Shown piece after piece: positions 53,126-62,516 of a DNA stretch of 64,000 nt; the stretch's first letter is position 1; every line of letters starts with the position of its first letter. Position numbers and translations under genes: made by a program. Origin of the DNA: Flavobacterium jumunjinense (GTDB taxonomy: Bacteria; Bacteroidota; Bacteroidia; Flavobacteriales; Flavobacteriaceae); the NCBI RefSeq assembly GCF_021650975.2, contig NZ_CP091285.1, positions 2,170,001 to 2,234,000 on the forward strand, given 5' to 3'. The notes beneath the pieces were generated by a model. The model was not told where the DNA came from and did no database searches. It saw only the letters and a program-made list of their open reading frames with translations.

Positions 53126-54751
53126 TTATCCTAAAAATGGATATCTATAATCTTCTGGTGTAACAAAAGTCTCTTTTATTGTTCTTGGAGAAACCCAACG
53201 TAGAAGGTTTAAAATAGAACCTGCTTTGTCGTTTGTTCCTGAAGCTCTAGCGCCACCAAATGGTTGGCATCCTACAACTGCTCCAGTTGGCTTGTCGTTA
53301 ACATAGAAGTTACCTGCACAGTTTTGTAAAGCAACAGTAGCTTCTTCAACTGCATATCTATCTCTACTGAAAACAGCTCCTGTTAAGGCGTATTCTGAAG
53401 TTTCATCGACTAATGTTAACGTTTCAGACCATTTTGCATCTTCGTAAACGTAAATAGTAACAACAGGTCCGAATAATTCAGTTTCCATTGTTGAATATTT
53501 AGGATTTGTAGTTACAATCACTGTTGGTTCGATAAAGTATCCTTTAGATTTGTCATAGTTTCCACCAACAAGGATTTCCGCGTCACTATCTTTTTTAGCT
53601 TGGTCAATAAATGATGCTAATTTGTCAAATGAACCTTCGTGTATAACCGCAGTAATGAAATTCGACATATCTTCAGGAGACCCCATTTTCATAGATTCCA
53701 CATCAGTTTTCAATTGTTCTTTAATAGCTGGCCATAAACTTTGCGGTACATATACTCTCGAAGCTGCACTACACTTTTGTCCTTGAAATTCAAAAGCTCC
53801 TCTTACGATTCCTGTAGTAACTTGTTTCGTATTTGCAGATGGGTGTGCGATGATAAAGTCTTTTCCTCCAGTTTCCCCTACAATTCTTGGATATGTTTTG
53901 TATTTGTGAATATTTGTACCAATTTTAGACCAAATGTCTTTAAATACGTGAGTTGAACCAGTGAAATGAATACCTGCAAAGTCTGGACTAGCCAAAACGG
54001 TATCAGTAATCATAACAGGATCTCCATATACTACATTAATTACTCCATCAGGAACACCTGCTTCTTTGAAGATGTCAATAATGATTTTTGCAGAAAATAT
54101 TTGACTATCACTTGGTTTCCAAACTACCACGTTACCCATCATAGCAGCACTTGCTGGTAAATTTGCAGCAATTGCTGTAAAGTTAAATGGTGTAACTGCA
54201 TAAACAAATCCTTCAAGAGGCCTATGTTCTAATCTGTTCCATGTAGATGAATCAGAACCAGGTTGTTCCCCGTAAATTTGAGTCATAAACTCTACGTTAA
54301 AACGTAAAAAGTCAATTAATTCACAAGAAGCATCAATTTCAGCTTGATGAATGTTTTTAGACTGTGCAATCATTGTTGCAGCGTTTATTTTTGCTCTGTA
54401 TGGTCCAGCAATAAGCTCGGCAGCTTTTAAGAAAATGGCAGCTCTGTTTTCCCAAGATGTAGCAGCCCAGTTTTTCTTAGCTTCTAATGCATTGCTAATT
54501 GCTTTTTCAATATGTATTTTTTCTGCCAAATGGTATGTTCCAACAATGTGTTGGTGATCATGAGGTGCAGAAAGTGTTCTTGTGTTTCCAGTTCTAATTT
54601 CTTCGCTTCCAATATATAATGGGACATCAATTTTTGAGTTCCACATTTCTTTATATGTTGCTGAAACCAATTCTCTTTCAGGAGAACCAGGTGCGTAAGA
54701 TTTTACAGGTTCGTTTACAGCTTTTGGAACGTTAAAAAATCCTTTTAACAT
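53126..54751 (-). CDS. pruA: L-glutamate gamma-semialdehyde dehydrogenase (P5C dehydrogenase)
   Basis: 541 residues. Aldehyde dehydrogenase with the P5CDH features NRLEHRPLEGFVYAVTPFNF, GIHFTGSTHVFKDIW, the general base Glu in RIVGETGGKDFI, the nucleophile Cys in FQGQKCSAASRVYVP, and QPFGGARASGTNDKAG. It oxidises glutamate semialdehyde (from proline) to glutamate with NAD+. No proline dehydrogenase domain, so PutA is split in this organism. Own promoter upstream. Confidence 0.95.
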   Translation of the reverse strand: MLKGFFNVPKAVNEPVKSYAPGSPERELVSATYKEMWNSKIDVPLYIGSEEIRTGNTRTLSAPHDHQHIVGTYHLAEKIHIEKAISNALEAKKNWAATSWENRAAIFLKAAELIAGPYRAKINAATMIAQSKNIHQAEIDASCELIDFLRFNVEFMTQIYGEQPGSDSSTWNRLEHRPLEGFVYAVTPFNFTAIAANLPASAAMMGNVVVWKPSDSQIFSAKIIIDIFKEAGVPDGVINVVYGDPVMITDTVLASPDFAGIHFTGSTHVFKDIWSKIGTNIHKYKTYPRIVGETGGKDFIIAHPSANTKQVTTGIVRGAFEFQGQKCSAASRVYVPQSLWPAIKEQLKTDVESMKMGSPEDMSNFITAVIHEGSFDKLASFIDQAKKDSDAEILVGGNYDKSKGYFIEPTVIVTTNPKYSTMETELFGPVVTIYVYEDAKWSETLTLVDETSEYALTGAVFSRDRYAVEEATVALQNCAGNFYVNDKPTGAVVGCQPFGGARASGTNDKAGSILNLLRWVSPRTIKETFVTPEDYRYPFLG

Positions 54752-54788
54752 AGTGTTGTCTTTTAGTGAATTATTAAATAATGAATGG

Positions 54789-54817
54789 CAAATTTAATAA
54801 AAAAAATATGTAAACAA
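54789..54817 (-). promoter_or_regulatory. Promoter for pruA
   Basis: Minus strand TTG (54817-54815), 18 bases, TAAATTTG (54796-54789): a full flavobacterial promoter about 38 bases before the ATG. Confidence 0.7.
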
Positions 54818-54854
54818 TGTATTAAAGCTTCAGAATGTGAATCTCTTAATAGGT

Positions 54855-55241
54855 TTAATTTAACGCAAAAGGTGCGCTAAATTTAAAAGTAGGAATTATA
54901 ACAGTAAAACTTTTCGTTGAAGTAAAGTTAATCATGCCATAGGAACCTTTCATAGCGCCAATAGGTGAAGAAAGTAAACATCCAGAAGTGTAGGTATGAA
55001 TTTCTCCAGGTTTTAAAACTGGTTTTTTTCCAACAACTCCTTCTCCATCTACGATTTCTTTATTGTTCAAAGCATCATAGATTTCCCAATGTCTTGTAGT
55101 TAATTGAACAGAATCTTTACTAAAGTTTTCGATTGTAATCTCATAACTAAAGGCAAAATGTATCTTATAGTTCTTGAAGTATGTGCCTTCAAAACTAGTA
55201 AGTACGCTAATTTTAATTCCTTTAGTTATTTGTGTTACCAT
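54855..55241 (-). CDS. apaG: ApaG family protein (Co2+/Mg2+ efflux-associated)
   Basis: 128 residues: ISVLTSFEGTYFKNYKIHFAFSYEITIEN, LTTRHWEIYDA, VVGKKPVLKPGEIHTYTSGC and SPIGAMKGSYGM are the ApaG domain hallmarks. A fibronectin-III-like fold; linked to Co2+ resistance and Mg2+ efflux in enterobacteria, but the biochemical role is unclear. It follows the frameshifted DUF3667 gene by 6 bases and likely shares its transcript. Confidence 0.93.
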   Translation of the reverse strand: MVTQITKGIKISVLTSFEGTYFKNYKIHFAFSYEITIENFSKDSVQLTTRHWEIYDALNNKEIVDGEGVVGKKPVLKPGEIHTYTSGCLLSSPIGAMKGSYGMINFTSTKSFTVIIPTFKFSAPFALN

Positions 55242-55247
55242 AAAATA

Positions 55248-56316
55248 TTAGAATAGTAGAATTCCGAAAAACAGCATTGTTAGTGCCGATAAAGTTAGGG
55301 AAAATCCAAACATAGGTATCAAAAGTAGAAATTTTAAAACAGTTTTCCAACGATTTTGTCTATAAAAGTTTTTTAAAGACTTGTAAAAGTAAATCGGAAA
55401 TAGTAAAAAGAATGATGTAGTAATTAAAAATACGGCAATTATTGGAAAGAAAATATCTATTATGTTGAATAGTGTTATACAAATGAAAAGGAAAGTAAAA
55501 AATGTGTAAGTGAAAACAAGATGTTCAGTATAATTGATTTTTAAGCGAAAATAGAGCAGCCAAAAGATGATGGTTATGATTGGTAATGATAAGAAAATTA
55601 AAAACGACAGTTTCTCATAAAAATAGCTGCTTAGTTCGCTTTTTATGTTATTGCTTTTGAATAGTTTTGCTTTTGAATAGAAGAAGCGGTTATAATTGTC
55701 GTCTTTAAAACCTAATTCTTTTAAAGATTCGCTGTCTGTTTTGTTTGGATATTTAATGCTAAAGTTTCTGAATGAATTTATCTTGTAAAAAATTCCCAAT
55801 TGACTTTTGTCTAATTCTGTTTTTGTATAAATAGAATCTTTATCTAGACTTAGAAATGAATTAATTTGCTCTTTAACGGCTAGTTTATCTACGTCTATTA
55901 AGCTGTTGTTAACTTGTTTTAGCTCTTCGTTAATTTTTTCTTTATTAATTAATCCGGTTTCTTTTGGAGTTGTTGGATCGGAATTGTATTTTTTGTTAAG
56001 GTTATCAGTAATGAATAGTAACAATGAAACGCTTAAGAATAAACGAAATGGATTTGCGTATTTTTGTTTTTTTGCCTTCATTGAATTCTTTCGCTAAATG
56101 TCCTGGTTTAGTGAAGATTGAAATAATTGAGTTTCTTAATCGAGAGTCATAGGCATAGAAATTGGATAAAAACTCTTCGAAAAAATCAGTAATAGTTAAT
56201 TGTTTAGTAGAGTTAAGTTGTCCACAGTGATGGCAATATTTTTCACTAATATCAAGTGGAGTTTCACAATTTAAACATTCGTAACCTCTGTATTGTTTAA
56301 GTTTTCTTTTGATCAT
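55248..56316 (-). pseudogene. DUF3667 membrane protein, frameshifted at an A7 tract
   Basis: Two overlapping frames make one DUF3667 protein. The first (from the ATG at 56316) has the zinc ribbon CLNCETPLDISEKYCHHCGQ, then FFEEFLSNFYAYDSRLRNSI and FTKPGHLAKEFNEGKK; it then runs out of frame to a stop at 56005. The second frame continues with KQKYANPFRLFLSVSLLLFI and about five membrane segments. Removing one A of the seven at ~56069-56075 would join them as EGKKQKYANPFR, the family sequence. This is either a real frameshift, transcriptional slippage or a base error. Its ATG overlaps the stop of the T9SS plug gene as TAATG. Confidence 0.8.
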
Positions 56317-57563
56317 TAGTTTCTAATTCCTTCGCTATTTGTGTTTGAAATTCCAATTACACTATCATATCTATCATTGTTTCCTTTGTAATACACTAGA
56401 ATTGTATAGTTGTTTTCAGTTTGATAAAAGTTTCCGTCAATTGCATCTTTAGCGTTGATAGTATTGTTTTTACTTTTGATAGTATATTGATAATTAGTGT
56501 ATCCTTGTTTGATTAAGATAGCTTTTTCATAAAGACCGCTTTCTTTGTTGTATACCATCTTGTTTTCTTCATTCATTGCATAGTTGTTGAACATTCCTGT
56601 TACAAAAATCTCTTCTTTGTCGAAGAAATCTGGAGCGCTTAGAGTGAAATATACCCAAGAATAATCAGCTTCAATTTGAGAGTTTTCAGAACCGTAATTT
56701 AATACCACAAAATTACCATTGAAGTCAGGGAAATAGGTGTAAATGTTATTTTTTCTTGCGTTGTTGGTGTAAAGATGAGAATTGTAAATATCTCCTGATG
56801 TTACTCTTCCAACGCTGTTATTTGTAACTCTAATTTGTGAGTTGTCTAAAGTATAGAATTCGTTGCCTGCCCAAAATTGAGTTTCTTTGTTGTATCTGTA
56901 AATTAGCTCGGTTCCGATAGTGTATTGTGGTTTGATGTTGGTGATTACATTGTTCCAATTTCCATTTTGGAAAATGCTTATTTTTACATTTTGAACAGGA
57001 TTTTGTAATGATAAATCACCATATTTTATTGTGAGTTCGATGTTTTGTTTTTGGTTTAGGCTTTCGAAGTCCCTAGCTCTTCTTACTTCTGAAAGAACTG
57101 AAACAGACTCGTTGTAAAGTATGAATCTTTTTGAAAAAACAATCTCTTGTTCGTCATTAAAGACTTTTACTACATAATTTCCAGTTTTTGTAATTCTGTT
57201 GAATTTATTAGGAAACTGTTGTCTGTAATGTGAATATAATTGAAGAGTGTTGAATGAGTTCTCGTACGTTATTATTCTTTGGTTATCCATTCCGTTTAAG
57301 TATTCAACCTTGGCTAAATTGGAAGGTGTCCAATCATAATTACATTGTGTGATCGTGTAGTAATAATCAGCTTCATTACCAAATAAATCATCAAATTGAA
57401 GTTCAAATGTATCTCCTAATTTGAAAAAGGGCAATACGTTATTGTTGTTCTGAACAAAAGATATCGTTTTGATGTTGAATGGTGCTGGAATTTCATTTTC
57501 AATTTGTGTGTAACTATTTGAAAATGAAAATAAAAAAACTAAAATATAAAATCTTGTGTTCAT
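56316..57563 (-). CDS. Type IX secretion system plug protein (DUF5103)
   Basis: 415 residues from the ATG at 57563 (MNTRFYILVFLFSFSNSYTQ, a signal peptide); an earlier TTG gives an implausible start. IENEIPAPFNIKTISFVQNNNN, FELQFDDLFGNEADYYYTITQCNYDW, YSHYRQQFPNKF, SEVRRARDFESLNQKQNIE and GYTNYQYTI match the DUF5103/T9SS plug family. The plug closes the SprA translocon pore on the periplasmic side in flavobacteria. Coupled to the DUF3667 gene. It agrees with the T9SS cargo protein at 44588. Confidence 0.9.
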   Translation of the reverse strand: MNTRFYILVFLFSFSNSYTQIENEIPAPFNIKTISFVQNNNNVLPFFKLGDTFELQFDDLFGNEADYYYTITQCNYDWTPSNLAKVEYLNGMDNQRIITYENSFNTLQLYSHYRQQFPNKFNRITKTGNYVVKVFNDEQEIVFSKRFILYNESVSVLSEVRRARDFESLNQKQNIELTIKYGDLSLQNPVQNVKISIFQNGNWNNVITNIKPQYTIGTELIYRYNKETQFWAGNEFYTLDNSQIRVTNNSVGRVTSGDIYNSHLYTNNARKNNIYTYFPDFNGNFVVLNYGSENSQIEADYSWVYFTLSAPDFFDKEEIFVTGMFNNYAMNEENKMVYNKESGLYEKAILIKQGYTNYQYTIKSKNNTINAKDAIDGNFYQTENNYTILVYYKGNNDRYDSVIGISNTNSEGIRN

Positions 57564-57687
57564 TTTTTTGCTCTGTTTTTTTGTAAAAATACTAAATCTT
57601 AAAATAGTTACGCAAATTTTATGCAGCAATCATAAATATTGATTAATTTAGAATAGATATAAATAACCAAAATCGATAGTTATATTT

Positions 57688-57719
57688 TTGGTGTAGTGTT
57701 TCTTAATTAATTAAATTTG
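57688..57719 (+). promoter_or_regulatory. Promoter of the nqr operon
   Basis: TTG (57688-57690), 21 bases, TAAATTTG (57712-57719), then 39 bases to the nqrA ATG. A second TAnnTTTG (TATTTTTG, 57683-57690) overlaps the TTG. Confidence 0.65.
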
Positions 57720-57758
57720 CACGTTTTATAAATAGTACTAACCATATCTTCAATAAAC

Positions 57759-59105
57759 ATGTCAAAAGACATTCGAATTAAAAAAGGTTTAGACCTTAAG
57801 TTGAAGGGTGAAGCAGAAAAATCAATTTCTGAAGTAGCTCGCTCGAAAGTCTATGCTATTAAACCTTCTGATTTTCATGGTGTAACGCCTAAGATGACCC
57901 TTAAGGAAGGAGCAGCTGTAAAAGCTGGAGAAGTAATTTTCTACTCAAAAAATGATGAAGCTGTAAAGTTTGTGTCGCCAGTGAGTGGAACAATTCAAGA
58001 AATTGTTCGTGGAGAAAAGAGAGTAATTCTAGAAATTAGAATAGCTGCCGATTCACAGAACGTTCATGTAGAGCATAGCAAGAAAAGCCCAAAAGATTTA
58101 TCAAGTGCAGAAGTTAAACAGCATTTACTAGCATCAGGTTGTTGGTCATTCGTTAATCAACGTCCTTATGATGTGATTGCTAATTCAGCTGACACACCAA
58201 AATCTATTTTTGTGTCTGGAATTAACTCAGCTCCTTTACAAGGGGACTTAGATTTTACCTTAAAAGGAAAACAAGAAGCATTAAAAGTAGGTTTTGAAGC
58301 ATTAGCTAAATTAACTACAGGAAAAGTTCATGTAACTGTTGCACCTAAATCTGATTTTATACCTTCTGTTGAAGGTGTTGTTGTTCATAAGGGTAAGGGA
58401 ATTCATCCAATAGGATTGGTTTCTACTCAAATTGGAGCAATCGACCCAATCAATAAAGGGGAGAAAGTTTGGACAGTTCAAATTGAAGATGTAGCCATTA
58501 TTGGTGAATTATTCTTAACAGGTAAGTTTAATGCTGAAAGAATAATCGCATTAACTGGTTCTGGTTTTGAAAAACCTTCTTATGTGAAAGCTACAATTGG
58601 TGCTCAAATGAGCGATGTTGTTGCAGGAAACATGAAAGACGGGAATTATAGAATTATAAGTGGAAACGTATTAACGGGAGATAAAAAATCTGAAAATAAT
58701 CCTTTAGGTTTTTATCATAACCAAGTTACGGTAATTCCAGAAGGTGATGATTATGATTTCTTCGGATGGAATATTCCTAGACCTAATAAATTTAGTGTGT
58801 ATAGAGCAAATATGTTTTCTTTCTTAACACCTAAGAAAAAATATGATCTAAACACGAATACTAACGGTGAGCATAGAGGATTTGTATTAACTGGTGAATA
58901 TGAAAAAGTTTGCCCTTTAGATATTTATCCTATGCAATTATTAAAAGCAATTTTAGTAAAAGATATTGATCAAATGGAAGCTTTAGGTATTTATGAAGTA
59001 GCTCCAGAAGATTTTGCATTAACAGAATATGTTTGTGTATCAAAACAAGATCATCAGCATATCGTTAGAGAAGGATTAGATGTAATGATTAAAGAGGTAG
59101 GATAA
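57759..59105 (+). CDS. nqrA: Na+-translocating NADH:quinone reductase subunit A
   Basis: 448 residues: MSKDIRIKKGLDLKLKGEAEK at the start, KPSDFHGVTPKMTLKEGAAVKAGEVIFY, VSPVSGTIQEIVRGEKR (biotinyl-like fold) and the C-terminal region VCPLDIYPMQLLKAIL. This soluble subunit sits at the cytoplasmic face of the Na+-NQR and contributes to the quinone site. First gene of nqrABCDEF, all in one direction with gaps of 2-30 bases. Confidence 0.97.
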   Translation: MSKDIRIKKGLDLKLKGEAEKSISEVARSKVYAIKPSDFHGVTPKMTLKEGAAVKAGEVIFYSKNDEAVKFVSPVSGTIQEIVRGEKRVILEIRIAADSQNVHVEHSKKSPKDLSSAEVKQHLLASGCWSFVNQRPYDVIANSADTPKSIFVSGINSAPLQGDLDFTLKGKQEALKVGFEALAKLTTGKVHVTVAPKSDFIPSVEGVVVHKGKGIHPIGLVSTQIGAIDPINKGEKVWTVQIEDVAIIGELFLTGKFNAERIIALTGSGFEKPSYVKATIGAQMSDVVAGNMKDGNYRIISGNVLTGDKKSENNPLGFYHNQVTVIPEGDDYDFFGWNIPRPNKFSVYRANMFSFLTPKKKYDLNTNTNGEHRGFVLTGEYEKVCPLDIYPMQLLKAILVKDIDQMEALGIYEVAPEDFALTEYVCVSKQDHQHIVREGLDVMIKEVG

Positions 59106-59135
59106 TCTTTCTAAGAAATTTTAAAATCACAAAAA

Positions 59136-60353
59136 ATGGGATTAAAACAAAATTTACATAATTTAAAAGAAAAGTACAAAGGAACTAAGATGGAACAAGG
59201 TTTCAATGCTTTGCATACTTTTCTTTATTTACCTAACATAACGACACATAGAGGATCGCATGTTAGAGATGCTACCGATTTGAAACGTGTAATGAATACA
59301 GTAATCATGGCAATGGTTCCTGTGTTGGTTTTTGGTATGTTTAATGCGGGGTATCAACATAATTTAGCAATCAACGGTGTTGCTGAATTTTTAACAATGG
59401 ATAACTTTGTTGTAGGTTTATCTAAAATACTTCCTTTATTAATAGTTTCTTATGGAGTGGGTCTTGGAATCGAGTTCATTTTTGCGACAGTAAAGAAACA
59501 CGAAGTAGAAGAGGGATACCTTGTAACAGGTATGCTTGTGCCATTAATTGTACCTATTGACCTTCCTTTGTGGATGCTTGCAGTAGCAGTAGCTTTTGGT
59601 GTAGTAATCGCTAAAGAGTTATTTGGGGGTACAGGAATGAATGTATTGAATCCAGCTTTAACAATTCGTGCTTTCTTATTCTTTAACTGGGCAGCTTGGA
59701 TGTCTGGAGGTGAAGTGTGGGTTCAAGGAGCAGTTGAAAGAGCTCAACAAATTGCAAAATTAAAATTGCAAGGTGTTGAACAATTGCCAGATGCTATTTC
59801 AGGAGAAACAATCTTAGGGACTTTAGCAGCAAATAAAGAGGTGGCATATTCAACTTCAGATATGTTCTTTGGGTATATTCCTGGTTCTGTTGGGGAAACA
59901 TCAACTTTTTTAATTGTATTAGCTGCCGCTTTCTTGATCTTTACAGGTATTGGAAGTGCTAGAATTATGATTTCTTCAATTATTGGAGCAGTTGTAATGG
60001 GATTAATTTTTAACGGAATTGTTGACGCAAAGATTATTACAGAATCAAGCAAATTCTTCGGTTTAATGTCATTCCCGTTCTGGAAACATCTAATGGTAGG
60101 TGGTCTAGCTTTTGGTATTGTATATATGGCAACTGATCCAGTTTCTGCATCACAAACTAATAAAGGTAAAATCATTTATGGATTTTTAATTGGATTCATT
60201 AGTATTTTAATACGTGTATTTAATCCAGCTTATCCAGAAGGAGTAATGATGGCTATATTGTTAATGAACGTCTTTGCACCAACAATTGATCATTATGTAG
60301 TTCAAGGAAATGTTAAAAGAAGAATGAAACGTTTAAAAACTAAAACTGCTTAA
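59136..60353 (+). CDS. nqrB: Na+-translocating NADH:quinone reductase subunit B
   Basis: 405 residues, about ten membrane helices. FMN attachment Thr in DAISGETILG (SGxT context). N-terminal MGLKQNLHNLKEKYKGTKMEQGFNALHTFLYLP and VLNPALTIRAFLFFNW match NqrB. It binds riboflavin and covalent FMN and forms the main Na+ path. A 30-base gap separates it from nqrA. Confidence 0.97.
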   Translation: MGLKQNLHNLKEKYKGTKMEQGFNALHTFLYLPNITTHRGSHVRDATDLKRVMNTVIMAMVPVLVFGMFNAGYQHNLAINGVAEFLTMDNFVVGLSKILPLLIVSYGVGLGIEFIFATVKKHEVEEGYLVTGMLVPLIVPIDLPLWMLAVAVAFGVVIAKELFGGTGMNVLNPALTIRAFLFFNWAAWMSGGEVWVQGAVERAQQIAKLKLQGVEQLPDAISGETILGTLAANKEVAYSTSDMFFGYIPGSVGETSTFLIVLAAAFLIFTGIGSARIMISSIIGAVVMGLIFNGIVDAKIITESSKFFGLMSFPFWKHLMVGGLAFGIVYMATDPVSASQTNKGKIIYGFLIGFISILIRVFNPAYPEGVMMAILLMNVFAPTIDHYVVQGNVKRRMKRLKTKTA

Positions 60354-60355
60354 TT

Positions 60356-61078
60356 ATGTCTAAACGTACAGACTCAAATTTATATACTATAATATTCTCA
60401 GTAATATTAGTAGTAGTAGTAGGTTCTTTGTTGGCATTTTTTGCAAATGCGACAAAAGAAATGCGTGATAACAATGATAAAGTTAAAACGCAAATGGATA
60501 TTTTAAGTGCAATGGGAATCGATTCAGATAGAACTAATGCAACAGAAACATTCAATAAATATATTAAAGAGCAAGTTGTTATTGAAGGTGAAAAAGTTAC
60601 TGAAGATAAAGAAGCGTATTTAATCAATATAAAGAAAGAATTAGACAACGCAAAGCAAGGTAAAGTTCAAAAACTACCATTGTTTATTGGAGAAAAAGAA
60701 GGTAAAAAAATCTATATTGTTCCAGTAAGAGGAAATGGTCTTTGGGATGCAATTTGGGGCTATGTAGCTTTAAATGAAGACTTGAAAAGTATCAATGGAG
60801 TGTATTTTGATCATAAGGGAGAAACTCCTGGATTAGGTGCTAACATCACAGAACCTTTCTTTAAAGATGACTTTAAAGGAGAAATGTTGTTTGATGCTGA
60901 GGGGAATTATAAATCAGTTGAGATTTCTAAATCAAATGGAGATCCAAATAATGTAGATAAATTAGATAATCAGGTTGACGCTATCTCTGGTGCTACCATT
61001 ACTGGTACAGGTGTTGGAGCGATGTTGAAATCTGGAATTAGATTGTACTTGCCTTATTTCGAAACTTTAAAAAAATAA
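60356..61078 (+). CDS. nqrC: Na+-translocating NADH:quinone reductase subunit C
   Basis: 240 residues: one N-terminal helix (LYTIIFSVILVVVVGSLLAFF), a periplasmic FMN-binding domain with VPVRGNGLWDAIWGYVALN, GETPGLGANI, and the covalent FMN Thr in DAISGATITGTGVGAML. Starts 2 bases after nqrB. Confidence 0.97.
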   Translation: MSKRTDSNLYTIIFSVILVVVVGSLLAFFANATKEMRDNNDKVKTQMDILSAMGIDSDRTNATETFNKYIKEQVVIEGEKVTEDKEAYLINIKKELDNAKQGKVQKLPLFIGEKEGKKIYIVPVRGNGLWDAIWGYVALNEDLKSINGVYFDHKGETPGLGANITEPFFKDDFKGEMLFDAEGNYKSVEISKSNGDPNNVDKLDNQVDAISGATITGTGVGAMLKSGIRLYLPYFETLKK

Positions 61079-61080
61079 CT

Positions 61081-61755
61081 ATGGCAGAAAATAAAAACAC
61101 AGAAAAAGAGCCATTGTTCTCAAAAAAGAATATGGGTTTAGTTAAAGATCCTTTAACAGATAGTAACCCAATTACTGTTCAAGTATTGGGTATTTGTTCG
61201 GCTTTAGCAATTACAGCTGAATTAAAAGCATCCATCATTATGGCATTGTCTGTAATGTTCGTTTTAGCAGCAGGTAACGTTGTTATATCATTAATGCGTA
61301 ATATTATTCCTTCTGCAATTAGAATTATTGTTCAACTTGTAGTGGTTGCAGCTTTGGTAATTTTAGTAGATTTAACATTAAAAGCATATGTGCCAGATTT
61401 GGCTAAGAAACTTTCTGTTTTCATCGGATTAATTATTACTAACTGTATTATCATGGGACGTTTTGAAGCATTTGCTTTAGCAAACAAACCTTGGAAGTCT
61501 TTCTTAGACGGTATTGGTAATGCTGCAGGATACGGATTGATTTTAGTAATTGTAGGTTTTTTTAGAGAATTATTAGGTTCAGGAAAACTGTTAGGTTATC
61601 CAGTATTTGGTGATCCAGTTGAGAAAACAGGTTTATATGCTATAGGATATGAAAATAATGGTTTTATGTTATTAGCACCAATGGCGTTAATAACTTTAGG
61701 ATTAATTATCGGATTCCAACGTTCAAGAAATAAAAATCTAATTGAAACAAACTAA
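61081..61755 (+). CDS. nqrD: Na+-translocating NADH:quinone reductase subunit D
   Basis: 224 residues, six hydrophobic helices. VLGICSALAITAELKAS includes the conserved Cys that helps bind the intramembrane Fe centre, and IGLIITNCIIMGRFEAFA is the second Cys motif. Starts 2 bases after nqrC. Confidence 0.97.
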   Translation: MAENKNTEKEPLFSKKNMGLVKDPLTDSNPITVQVLGICSALAITAELKASIIMALSVMFVLAAGNVVISLMRNIIPSAIRIIVQLVVVAALVILVDLTLKAYVPDLAKKLSVFIGLIITNCIIMGRFEAFALANKPWKSFLDGIGNAAGYGLILVIVGFFRELLGSGKLLGYPVFGDPVEKTGLYAIGYENNGFMLLAPMALITLGLIIGFQRSRNKNLIETN

Positions 61756-61758
61756 GAA

Positions 61759-62514
61759 ATGGAATTATTACAATTATTTTTAAAATCAATCTTTATTGAT
61801 AATATGGTATTTGCAACATTCCTTGGGATGTGTTCATACTTAGCGGTTTCTAAAAAGGTTTCTACAGCAGTAGGATTAGGAGCAGCAGTTATTTTCGTAA
61901 TGTTAGTAACTGTACCTCTAAACTTTTTATTAGACCAATACTTACTTCGTCCTGGTGCATTAGTGTGGTTAGGTGAAGAATATGCAGATTATGATTTAAG
62001 CTTTTTAACGTTCATTCTTTTTATTGCGACTATTGCTACAATGGTACAATTAGTAGAAATGATTGTTGAAAAATTTGCTCCAGCATTATACACTTCTTTA
62101 GGTATCTTTTTACCTTTAATTGCTGTAAACTGTGCAATTCTTGGAGGTTCATTATTCATGCAACAAAAAGAGTTTAATAACATTACTGAAGCTACTGTAT
62201 ATGGTGTTGGTTCTGGAATTGGATGGTTTTTAGCAATTTTAGCTATTGCAGCTATTAGAGAAAAAATCAGATATTCAAATGTGCCACCTGCATTCAGAGG
62301 TTTAGGTATGACATTTATATTAACAGGATTAATGGCAATCGGTTTTATGTCTTTTGGAGGAATGCTTTCAGGAGGTGACGAAGCTGAACCAAAAAAAGAT
62401 ATAAGTGAAGTTACAGCTCCAGCAACGACAGAAGTTATTGAGGAAGTTGTTATTGATACACTTGTTGTAGAAGAAGTAGTAAACGATTCATTAACCCAAA
62501 CAGTACAAGAATAA
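61759..62514 (+). CDS. nqrE: Na+-translocating NADH:quinone reductase subunit E, with C-terminal extension
   Basis: 251 residues. Six helices with [18 protein letters not shown] and [21 protein letters not shown], the two Cys motifs that pair with NqrD. The family core ends at about residue 205-210 ([12 protein letters not shown]). Beyond it is a tail of ~40 mostly acidic residues rich in E, V, T ([18 protein letters not shown]), not present in enterobacterial NqrE (~198 residues). Starts 3 bases after nqrD. Confidence 0.96.
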   Translation: MELLQLFLKSIFIDNMVFATFLGMCSYLAVSKKVSTAVGLGAAVIFVMLVTVPLNFLLDQYLLRPGALVWLGEEYADYDLSFLTFILFIATIATMVQLVEMIVEKFAPALYTSLGIFLPLIAVNCAILGGSLFMQQKEFNNITEATVYGVGSGIGWFLAILAIAAIREKIRYSNVPPAFRGLGMTFILTGLMAIGFMSFGGMLSGGDEAEPKKDISEVTAPATTEVIEEVVIDTLVVEEVVNDSLTQTVQE

Positions 62515-62516
62515 TT

